NCBI GenBank assembly: GCA_900321505.1
Contig: ONWK01000059.1
Coordinates: 1 to 5,161 of the forward strand
Direction of reading: 5' to 3'
DNA from: an uncultured Eubacteriales bacterium
GTDB lineage: Bacteria > Bacillota > Clostridia > Lachnospirales > Lachnospiraceae
Length of the DNA stretch: 5,161 nt
Positions 1-5,000 of this stretch are shown piece after piece. The notes under the pieces are model-generated. The model saw only the letters and a program-made list of their open reading frames with translations, did no database searches and was not told where the DNA came from. A program made the position numbers and the translations under genes. Numbering within the stretch: position 1 is the first letter of the stretch; every line of letters begins with the position of its first letter.

Positions 1-1272
1 AACATTTTCCACCTCAAGGGGCGAAACCTTCTCCCCTCCGGTATTGATGATGTCATCCGCCCGGCCGAGCATGTATACAAAGCCTTCCTCATCAGTATAG
101 ACCAGGTCATTCGTGATCAGCCATCCGTCCACGATAGTCTCCGCATTTACCTCCGGCATATTAAAATATCCTGCCATGGTCATGGCGCCGCGGATGGAAA
201 GGCGCCCGGCATTATCGATGCTCGTAGCCTTTATGGCTTTGCCGTTCTCACCGATCACCCTTATCTCTGCGGTGGAAACCGGTCTTCCCAGTGCAGTTAT
301 CTTATCATGTCTCCGCTTCACATCAAGGAAGATCACTCCGCCGGTCTCCGATGACCCCCAGGTATTAAAGATGTCCGACTTTGGCAGAAGCTTCGGCAGC
401 CGTTTCTTCAGATCATAGGACAGCGAACCCGCGCCTATCTCCAGATATCTGAACCTGCCGAAAAGCTCCGCAAAATCCTTCACCGTTCTGGTCAGTCTCT
501 CCATGGTGGCAGGGACGCAGACAAAGCCCGTGCACTTATATTCATCCATATTTGCCCGGAGCTCCTTCGGAAATGTAAATCCGTTCTGTATAACCAGCGT
601 AGCCCCTGCATACAGCGTCATCCTTGCCTCTCTGAGCCCCAGCGAATGGCAGAGCGGCAGCGCATCCAGAACCACATCATCATTCTGAAATTCCACTCCG
701 TAAATATTATTCTTTGTAATGGAACGTATATTTTTATAGGTCAGCATCGCCCCCTTCGGCGTTCCTGTTGTACCCGTTGTAAAAAGCATTTCCGCAACGA
801 GCTCCGGATCCGGCAGGGTATAATCCATAGCATTTCCGCCGGCCGGATCGCCACCTGTCCCGCCTGATACAACCTCGGCGTACAGTTCCTTCATACTTAT
901 CCGCTTTACATCTTCACGGGTAAACTTCATATCCGTAATGACGCATTTGGGCGAGATAAAGTCATACATCTTTACCACCGTATCCTCCAGCCATACCTTA
1001 TCCAGCGGGATAGTCACGGCATGCAGATACTGAACGCCCAAAAAAAGCACGATATATTCCGGTTTGGAAAGCCCGGACAGCATTACCCGGTCGCCTTCCC
1101 CAATACCGTACCGTGACGACAAAATCCCGGCGGATACCTGCATCTGCCGGGCAAGCTCTCTGTAATTCAGGACAGTTTTCTTGAAGCATACCGCCGGCTT
1201 CTCCGGGATTTCCCGTGCGTGCGCCAGCACTGCCTCAACAAGTGTTGCATACGTTCCGATATCATTACCCAT
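1..1272 (-). CDS. AMP-forming acyl/aminoacyl ligase (adenylation enzyme), C-terminus cut by window edge
   Basis: This is the first 424 residues of an ANL-superfamily adenylating enzyme; the frame is open from an ATG at 1272 to base 1, with no stop. Such enzymes activate a carboxylic or amino acid as its AMP ester and pass it to CoA or to a carrier-protein phosphopantetheine. Visible motifs are the phosphate-binding loop TTGTTGTPKGAML (residues 165-177), PLCHSLG (206-212), WGSSETGG (305-312), the A7-like TNDLVY (387-392, with the conserved Asp389) and the hinge GRADDIINTGGEKVSPLEVE (403-422). Family members usually run to about 500 residues, so the small C-terminal domain with its catalytic lysine lies mostly outside the window. 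A GAGGGG ribosome site, 8 nt from the ATG, overlaps the TGA stop of the carrier-protein gene, which suggests coupled translation. The gene next door makes acyl-ACP or aminoacyl-carrier ligase more likely than a free CoA ligase, but the substrate cannot be read from the sequence. Confidence 0.93.
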   Translation of the reverse strand, partial: MGNDIGTYATLVEAVLAHAREIPEKPAVCFKKTVLNYRELARQMQVSAGILSSRYGIGEGDRVMLSGLSKPEYIVLFLGVQYLHAVTIPLDKVWLEDTVVKMYDFISPKCVITDMKFTREDVKRISMKELYAEVVSGGTGGDPAGGNAMDYTLPDPELVAEMLFTTGTTGTPKGAMLTYKNIRSITKNNIYGVEFQNDDVVLDALPLCHSLGLREARMTLYAGATLVIQNGFTFPKELRANMDEYKCTGFVCVPATMERLTRTVKDFAELFGRFRYLEIGAGSLSYDLKKRLPKLLPKSDIFNTWGSSETGGVIFLDVKRRHDKITALGRPVSTAEIRVIGENGKAIKATSIDNAGRLSIRGAMTMAGYFNMPEVNAETIVDGWLITNDLVYTDEEGFVYMLGRADDIINTGGEKVSPLEVENV

Positions 1273-1284
1273 TTAAAACACCCC

Positions 1285-1512
1285 TCATCCCTGCAGTCTC
1301 TGCACGGTTTCCACCATGGAATCCAGAGAATTGAAATCCTCCGGCATAAGCTCCTCCAGATCGAAGGTCACACCGAATTCCATGGTCAGCTCGGAGATCA
1401 GTGTCACTATGGAAAGTGAATCCAGTACTCCGTCATCCACAAGCGAATCCGAGCCCTCAAAATCGATCTGCGGCAGCGCCTTTTTTGCTATTTCCAATAT
1501 GCGTTCTCTCAT
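1285..1512 (-). CDS. Acyl/peptidyl carrier protein (75 aa)
   Basis: A small acidic carrier protein of the usual family length (about 75-80 residues). The phosphopantetheine attachment site is in the segment DDGVLDSLSIV, with Ser32 of the DSL motif as the predicted modified residue, at the start of helix 2. The holo-protein would carry an acyl or aminoacyl group as a thioester in the cytoplasm. It starts at the ATG at 1512, with GAGAGG 8 nt upstream, 29 nt after the stop of the AAC(3)-like gene, and ends 12 nt before the ligase start, so the three genes form one tight operon. It is not next to fatty-acid synthesis genes, so it is probably a dedicated carrier for this cassette, comparable in logic to the DltA/DltC ligase-carrier pair of teichoic acid D-alanylation. 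Whether it carries an amino acid, a hydroxy acid or a fatty acid is unknown. Confidence 0.93.
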   Translation of the reverse strand: MRERILEIAKKALPQIDFEGSDSLVDDGVLDSLSIVTLISELTMEFGVTFDLEELMPEDFNSLDSMVETVQRLQG

Positions 1513-1541
1513 TATCTCATCCTCTCAAATTTATTTTCCCT

Positions 1542-2360
1542 TTAGTACACCGCCGTACTCCAGTCCACCCCGCAGCCCTTTATTCCCGGCACGCCGTCCA
1601 CCATCATGGTCATCCGGCCGTCATTCTCCGTCAGATCCTTTCCGATAAACTGCGCCGCCTCCCTGAGCCTTATAACGGAAATGGGCAGCTCATCCATATA
1701 CATTCCGTCAGTCCTTATTCCTTCACGTCTCAGGGCATCCTGGGTCTCCGGCGAGCTGAAGGTATTCTTTACCGGGATATTGAGAGGACGTACATACATT
1801 GAGAAGGTTCTCTCGGTCATATGCTCCTCTTCATCATAATACTCACCTGTAAAGAGTTTTTTTCTTCTATACGGCACCTCTGCTTTTGCTTCTGCATAAT
1901 GCGCCATGGTAAAGCCGACGGCCATCTGCTTTCCCAGCCCCAGCTGAACAGCGCCTTCCTGTTCCAGCACTGCAAAAAGGCTGTCCGTCCCGAAGCCGTC
2001 AACATTCTGATGACTGCAGAACCTGTCCTGCTCCTTTCCCCAGACAAACCAGGAATAAAGAGGATGACCCGTTCTCCTGAAATCATCTCTTCCCATAGCG
2101 GTTATACCCAGGGAACCGACAGCGCTGCGGGTCCCCTTCATATGAAAGGGTATCCCTTTGCAGAATTCCCAGGAGTATGCCCGTATCATCACTGTTCCGT
2201 CTTCTCCCACGCACCGTTTCAGCGCATCCAGCAGCGAATCCGCATCAAACTTTGCACCATTCTTTGCCCAGAAAAGCGCCATGCTGAAAAGGTCCGAGGA
2301 CACATCTACGACAGCCCCCTCCGGGATCCCGGCGAGCTTAAGATATTCATCATAATCCAT
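1542..2360 (-). CDS. AAC(3)-family-like N-acyltransferase
   Basis: A 272-residue protein, the usual size for the aminoglycoside 3-N-acetyltransferase fold (AAC(3), YokD, FrbF). Family hallmarks are GTVMIRAYSWEF (55-66), the RRTGHPLYSWFVWG block (95-108, His99), the GTDSLFAVLEQEGAVQLGLG block (124-143), TMAHYAE (151-157, His154, matching the LHLAE-like motif of the family) and VPYR (162-165). Known members transfer an acetyl group from acetyl-CoA to an amine. It is the first gene of a three-gene operon with a carrier protein and an adenylating ligase, so I infer that the acceptor is an amine in a surface-sugar precursor and that the donor may be the acyl carrier rather than CoA. It should not be read as an antibiotic-resistance gene. 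The start at 2360 is supported by AAGGA 10 nt upstream; an in-frame TGA lies a few codons further up with no other ATG between. A promoter precedes it. Confidence 0.87.
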   Translation of the reverse strand: MDYDEYLKLAGIPEGAVVDVSSDLFSMALFWAKNGAKFDADSLLDALKRCVGEDGTVMIRAYSWEFCKGIPFHMKGTRSAVGSLGITAMGRDDFRRTGHPLYSWFVWGKEQDRFCSHQNVDGFGTDSLFAVLEQEGAVQLGLGKQMAVGFTMAHYAEAKAEVPYRRKKLFTGEYYDEEEHMTERTFSMYVRPLNIPVKNTFSSPETQDALRREGIRTDGMYMDELPISVIRLREAAQFIGKDLTENDGRMTMMVDGVPGIKGCGVDWSTAVY

Positions 2361-2391
2361 AAAAAGATCATCCTTCGTGCAGAATCATTCA

Positions 2392-2419
2392 GCGCCCCGC
2401 CATACCTTCCGCGAGGCAC
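2392..2419 (-). promoter_or_regulatory. Stem-loop at the predicted 5' end of the acyl-cassette mRNA
   Basis: In the transcript, GTGCCTCGC pairs with GCGGGGCGC over 9 bp (two G-U pairs) around a 10-nt loop, GGAAGGTATG. It begins within a base or two of the transcription start expected from the promoter (about 2420) and ends some 30 nt before the ATG, leaving the real ribosome site AAGGA free. A 5'-terminal stem of this kind usually protects mRNA from decay; a role in translation control is also possible. The pairing is seen; the function is inferred. Confidence 0.5.
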
Positions 2420-2426
2420 ATGACAT

Positions 2427-2455
2427 ATTTTAACATATGAGTTTTTATGATTCAA
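2427..2455 (-). promoter_or_regulatory. Sigma-A-like promoter of the acyl-modification operon
   Basis: The -35 box TTGAAT (2450-2455) and the -10 box TAAAAT (2427-2432) are 17 bp apart, the optimal spacing. The bases TGT directly before the -10 box give an extended -10 (TGnTAAAAT). The start site should lie near 2420, giving a leader of about 60 nt to the ATG at 2360. It sits just downstream of the preceding gene's terminator. Confidence 0.72.
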
Positions 2456-2463
2456 GGGCAATC

Positions 2464-2488
2464 GAGCAGGAGGAGAAACCACCTGCTC
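2464..2488. repeat. Inverted repeat just upstream of the -35 box (possible operator)
   Basis: Arms GAGCAGG (2464-2470) and CCTGCTC (2482-2488) are perfect 7-bp inverted copies separated by 11 bp, with a further GG/CC pair inside. The repeat lies 8 bp upstream of the -35 box, the usual place for a dimeric activator. Because a terminator lies before it, it is more likely to act as DNA than as RNA, unless there is read-through. No regulator is identified. Confidence 0.4.
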
Positions 2489-2496
2489 ATCCAAAT

Positions 2497-2520
2497 GTGC
2501 CATGGACAGCCACAGGGCAC
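2497..2520. repeat. Second inverted repeat between terminator and promoter
   Basis: Arms GTGCC (2497-2501) and GGCAC (2516-2520) frame an inner TGG/CCA pair, giving a compact hairpin if transcribed on the minus strand. No T-run follows, so it is not a terminator. Nearby bases 2531-2535 region and 2520-2524 can form a competing GCACG/CGTGC pairing. Its role is unknown; it could be part of an operator region with the repeat at 2464-2488. Confidence 0.3.
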
Positions 2521-2536
2521 GCTTCATTTTACGTGC

Positions 2537-2583
2537 AAAAAGAACACTGCACCCCGGTCCGTAGGGACCAGGATACAGTGTTC
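2537..2583 (-). terminator. Rho-independent terminator after the secreted-protein gene
   Basis: On the minus strand GAACACTGTATCCTGGTCC pairs along its full 19 nt with GGACCGGGGTGCAGTGTTC (a few G-U pairs) around a CTAC loop, and is followed at once by TTTTT. It lies about 90 nt after the TAA of the gene ending at 2674. The length of the stem and the T-run make it a strong terminator in the leftward direction only. Confidence 0.88.
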
Positions 2584-2673
2584 TGATTTGCATCTCACAT
2601 ATTATGATACTTGGAGTCAATTCAGGTCGCAAGCACATCGCCTGGACCTTTTGACCTTATCATCATATTATCA

Positions 2674-3810
2674 TTAGTCGATCGCTACCCACATAGCAGG
2701 ACGTACGCCTACATCTGTGCTCTCGGAATATGTACCATTTGCATATACCATTCCGTCAGGTGTTACATAGCTGGTGCTGAGAGTTGTACTTCCGGGAGTA
2801 CGGAGCCAGTATATACCATTTCCCTTATAGGATGAATATCTGTATGTCTCTACCTTAACTCCTGCTGCCAGAGCCGATGCAGTAGGCTTAGCTACACAGC
2901 TGTCGCCCACATACGGAGAACCTATGTTCTGAACCTTGCGAAGGTTGAAATACTTAGCCATCTCAGTTACGCTCAGGAAGAATATCTTATCCGTTGTTGC
3001 ATTTCCGGCTTTAACACCGTAACCGGTATTGTCATCAGCCGGTATGGTCTTGCTTAAGATCTTAGCACGGTCTGCTTCGGTAAATGCGCTCTTATAAAAA
3101 TCTTCATTGAGCCACTGGCGGATAGGACTGGTCTCCCATGCCGTATTTACCTTATGCTTGCTGAATATCTGGCAGTCAAGTATATACTTGCTTATCAGCA
3201 GATACTCATTGCCCTGCTTATCAAGAACCAGCCATTCGATGGATTCCTTGCCGCTGGAGGAATCATTATCCTGCTCATAGCTTCCGAAGGAAATAGTATC
3301 ACCTACATTGATCTTCTTAACAGTTGAACTCTGAGCTTTATTCTTGATCCATACGCCGGATGCGTCAAAATAATACCACTTTCCGGAGATCTTCTGCCAG
3401 CCTGTCTGCATAACACCCTTGGAATTCATGTAATACCACTTACCGCCCAGCTTATTCCAGCCTGTCAGCATTACTCCCTTAGGATTGAAATAATACCATG
3501 AACCGGAAATCCTTGTCCAACCCTTTGCCATAAATCCCTTTGCCGGATTCAGATAATACCACTTTCCGTCAAGCTTGAGCCAGCCTGTCTGCATGTAACC
3601 CTTGGAATCAAAATGATAATACTTGTTCTGTACGAGCACCCACTGATTCTTTGCATAGGTGCCATCCGAAAAAGCATAATAATAGCCCTTCGAATCATGC
3701 TTCCACTTTCCGCTCTTTGCCTCCGCAACAGTTCCTCCTGCCACAACCATAGAAGCCAGCAGGAAGCACATTGCAAGTACTCTGCATAATGTCTTCTTCC
3801 ACTTCTTCAT
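2674..3810 (-). CDS. Secreted protein: cell-wall/glucan-binding repeats plus DUF6273-like domain
   Basis: A 378-residue exported protein. Residues 1-31 are a Sec signal peptide: basic MKKWKK start, hydrophobic core LAMCFLLASMVVA, and a likely cut after AEA (31). Residues 34-157 hold about six aromatic repeats of 20-21 residues of the form TGWxKxxGKWYYFxxxGxM, typical of choline- or glucan-binding (CW_binding) repeats that hold proteins to wall teichoic acid or to polysaccharide. Residues 167-378 resemble the DUF6273 family of secreted Firmicute proteins: ISFGSYEQD (173-181), IEWLVLD (191-197), ISKYILDC (206-213), SPIRQWLNEDFY (228-239), YWLRTPGS (334-341) and the ending GVRPAMW (368-374). No catalytic motif is recognised, so the function is unknown; adhesion or glycan binding is an inference. 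The ATG is preceded by AGGAG at 12 nt, a long spacing. It is transcribed alone, between its own promoter and terminator. Confidence 0.92.
   Translation of the reverse strand: MKKWKKTLCRVLAMCFLLASMVVAGGTVAEAKSGKWKHDSKGYYYAFSDGTYAKNQWVLVQNKYYHFDSKGYMQTGWLKLDGKWYYLNPAKGFMAKGWTRISGSWYYFNPKGVMLTGWNKLGGKWYYMNSKGVMQTGWQKISGKWYYFDASGVWIKNKAQSSTVKKINVGDTISFGSYEQDNDSSSGKESIEWLVLDKQGNEYLLISKYILDCQIFSKHKVNTAWETSPIRQWLNEDFYKSAFTEADRAKILSKTIPADDNTGYGVKAGNATTDKIFFLSVTEMAKYFNLRKVQNIGSPYVGDSCVAKPTASALAAGVKVETYRYSSYKGNGIYWLRTPGSTTLSTSYVTPDGMVYANGTYSESTDVGVRPAMWVAID
3340..3711 (-). repeat. Tandem coding repeats for cell-wall-binding motifs
   Basis: About six diverged units of 60-63 bp encode the aromatic repeats at residues 34-157. 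On the plus strand the phrase AATACCACTT or a close variant recurs near 3373, 3433, 3493 and 3557. The two outer units are more diverged than the middle four. Such repeats can gain or lose units by recombination, changing binding strength. Confidence 0.8.
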
Positions 3811-3860
3811 CCCCTGTTTTTACTCCTTTCTTTCAATAAAGACTCCCCGAATCATTGTTC

Positions 3861-3870
3861 AGGATATCCT
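3861..3870. promoter_or_regulatory. Perfect 10-bp palindrome at the predicted transcription start
   Basis: AGGATATCCT is its own reverse complement and sits immediately after the -10 box of the secreted-protein promoter, over the expected start site. That position would suit a repressor site, but ten bases is short and chance occurrence is possible. Confidence 0.25.
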
Positions 3871-3871
3871 T

Positions 3872-3901
3872 ATTTTATCGCTTTTATGGCATAAATGTCA
3901 A
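3872..3901 (-). promoter_or_regulatory. Sigma-A-like promoter of the secreted-protein gene
   Basis: A perfect -35 box TTGACA (3896-3901) and a -10 box TAAAAT (3872-3877) are separated by 18 bp. Transcription should start near 3865, giving a leader of about 55 nt before the ATG at 3810. The AT-rich flanks and the terminator just upstream support an independent transcription unit. Confidence 0.78.
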
Positions 3902-3946
3902 TATTTTTCTCTTCCGCAGCCGGCCCGTTATGCCCCCCTAAAAGCG

Positions 3947-3985
3947 AAAAGGCCATGCAGGAATAATATCTTAAACCTGCATGGC
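3947..3985 (-). terminator. Rho-independent terminator after the tyrosine kinase gene
   Basis: GCCATGCAGG and CCTGCATGGC form a perfect 10-bp stem around a 14-nt AT-rich loop, followed on the minus strand by CTTTT and, a little later, another TTTT. There is no T-run on the plus-strand side, so it works leftward, ending the kinase transcript some 70 nt after its stop and before the next promoter. Confidence 0.8.
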
Positions 3986-4003
3986 TTCGTCGCATAAAAG
4001 AAA

Positions 4004-4044
4004 GGGGGGGGACTGAACCTATAGTGATTTCTCGTATGGTTCAG
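4004..4044 (-). repeat. Hairpin followed by a C8 tract, directly after the kinase stop codon
   Basis: Arms CTGAACC (4013-4019) and GGTTCAG (4038-4044) are perfect 7-bp inverted copies. On the minus strand the hairpin begins 8 nt after the TAG stop and is followed by eight C (G8 at 4004-4011) and then TTTCTTTT. With the terminator 20 nt further on it forms a tandem 3'-end structure. It may be a weak first terminator or a decay barrier; the C8 run makes it unlike a standard terminator. Confidence 0.45.
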
Positions 4045-4052
4045 ATAATTAA

Positions 4053-4961
4053 CTATTCATCTTCGGAATATCTGTCCGGCTTCTGAGCCGGCCTCGGAGT
4101 AACCGGGGTACCGGTACTTCTCTGTACAGAGCCGCTGCTTCTTGACGCGGAATATGACGACGGTCTCGCTGTGGAAGTTTTCGAGGTATCAAAGGTTCTT
4201 GTATGCCTGCTCTTCTTCCTGTCCCTGTCAGACCTGCCAGACTTTCCTGATCTGGCATCATCTCCGTAGCCATAATCATCATAGTAACCGTAATAGCCCT
4301 TATAATATCCGTAATATCCCTTACCGCCCATCTCAACCTTGTTCAGGATGGCGCCAAGGATCTTACAGCCGTTCTGATCGAGCTGTCTTTTTACATTCAT
4401 TACGACCTTATGAGAAAGATTATCTGCTTCTATTACCAGTATTGTGCCATCCGTAGCTCTTGACACAAGCACCGCATCGATAACGCTTCCCAGAGGAGGA
4501 CAGTCAACGATTATATAATCATATTCCTCTTTCAGAGTCTCGATCATCCTGTTAAACTTCTGAAGTCCGAGAAGCTCCGCAGGATTAGGAGCTTTAGCTC
4601 CCGTGAAGATCACATGCAGATTGGGGATATCTGTTTCATAAACTATATCCTCCAATTCTCTTATCTGACCCGAAAGATAATGACTAAGCCCACGGGTCTC
4701 CCTATCAACTCCATACCTTGCAACTGTAACTGATTTTCTTATATCGGCATCAATGTAAAGGGTTTTACGTCCATCCTCCGCAAAGGATCTTGCCAGATTA
4801 AAGCTGACCTCCGATTTTCCCTCATTCGGTACCGAGCTGGTAACAGCTATAGCATGAACATCTTCACCTGAAAAGGTGATATTTGTACGAACCCTCTTAT
4901 AGGCCTCGTTGATCTTAAACTCCAGCTCTTTTTTTATTTCAAATGAAATCTTCTGTGACAC
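4053..4961 (-). CDS. CpsD/CapB-family tyrosine-protein kinase (BY-kinase), GTG start
   Basis: A 302-residue cytoplasmic BY-kinase that autophosphorylates on tyrosines and controls polysaccharide polymerisation and export with its membrane partner. Residues 38-57 hold the Walker A motif (SSVPNEGKSEVSFNLA, Lys49), 68-77 the Walker A' motif (LYIDADIRKS, Asp71 and Asp73), and 149-158 Walker B (YIIVDCPPLG, Asp153). The N-terminal stretch INEAYKRVRTN (17-27) resembles the EAYRxLRTN interface motif of the family. A tyrosine cluster (216-232) has ten Tyr in 17 residues. In most relatives the protein ends soon after this cluster; here about 70 more residues follow, rich in Ser, Thr, Arg and Pro and probably disordered, with two further tyrosines (270, 298) and an acidic end. 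The start codon is GTG (4959-4961), with GAGGAG 8 nt upstream. It follows the CpsC-type gene by 39 nt, the usual modulator-kinase pair. Confidence 0.94.
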   Translation of the reverse strand: MSQKISFEIKKELEFKINEAYKRVRTNITFSGEDVHAIAVTSSVPNEGKSEVSFNLARSFAEDGRKTLYIDADIRKSVTVARYGVDRETRGLSHYLSGQIRELEDIVYETDIPNLHVIFTGAKAPNPAELLGLQKFNRMIETLKEEYDYIIVDCPPLGSVIDAVLVSRATDGTILVIEADNLSHKVVMNVKRQLDQNGCKILGAILNKVEMGGKGYYGYYKGYYGYYDDYGYGDDARSGKSGRSDRDRKKSRHTRTFDTSKTSTARPSSYSASRSSGSVQRSTGTPVTPRPAQKPDRYSEDE

Positions 4962-4969
4962 AGGATCTA

Positions 4970-4975
4970 CTCCTC
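4970..4975 (-). promoter_or_regulatory. Ribosome binding site fixing the GTG start of the kinase
   Basis: GAGGAG on the minus strand lies 8 nt before the GTG at 4961. The only nearby ATG (4976-4978 region) is out of frame and overlaps this site, so GTG is the supported start. Confidence 0.75.
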
Positions 4976-5000
4976 ATTCTCTTAACAATATTACACGTAA

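Larger units (their letters stand above)
2361..2673 (-). other. Intergenic control region between the secreted-protein gene and the acyl cassette
   Basis: This 313-base gap holds no convincing gene. Read on the minus strand it contains, in order: a weak interrupted stem (arms GTCAA/TTGAC and AGGTC/GACCT, 2616-2655), the strong terminator of the upstream gene (2537-2583), two inverted repeats (2497-2520 and 2464-2488), a sigma-A-like promoter (2427-2455), a stem-loop at the start of the predicted transcript (2392-2419), and the AAGGA ribosome site (2371-2375) of the AAC(3)-like gene. The order terminator then promoter shows that the acyl cassette is a separate transcription unit. Confidence 0.75.

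Noticed and set aside
113..867. Three plus-strand open frames opposite the ligase gene
   Set aside because: The minus strand here encodes the continuous adenylation domain with all its core motifs, so these are antisense shadows.
1821..2423. 200-codon open frame on the plus strand
   Set aside because: It lies opposite the AAC(3)-like gene, whose family motifs and ribosome site are clear, and it runs over the minus-strand promoter. Its product resembles no family I know.
2361..2536. Possible riboswitch or attenuator upstream of the AAC(3)-like gene
   Set aside because: Most of the stems lie upstream of the predicted start site, no known riboswitch core is recognised, and the leader itself has one stem with no T-run after it.
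2306..2638. 110-codon open frame on the minus strand
   Set aside because: It spans the terminator, the promoter and the start of the AAC(3)-like gene in another frame, with no recognisable domain; it is a chance frame.
2616..2655. Interrupted stem just after the secreted-protein gene
   Set aside because: The two 5-bp arms are unevenly spaced and no T-run follows; the strong terminator at 2537-2583 explains transcript ending.
3340..3711. Regular repeats of about 60 bp that might suggest a CRISPR array
   Set aside because: The units are diverged, in frame and encode aromatic cell-wall-binding motifs; there are no identical repeats with unique spacers.
4053..4961. ParA/MinD-type partition ATPase instead of a tyrosine kinase
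   Set aside because: The Walker A' motif, the EAYKRVRTN-like N-terminus, the tyrosine cluster and the CpsC-type neighbour all fit a BY-kinase. The NEGKSE form of Walker A keeps the EGKS core and is not a sign of loss of function.
4940..4978. Short ATG frame overlapping the kinase start
   Set aside because: It covers the kinase's own ribosome site, ends after about a dozen codons and has no ribosome site of its own.
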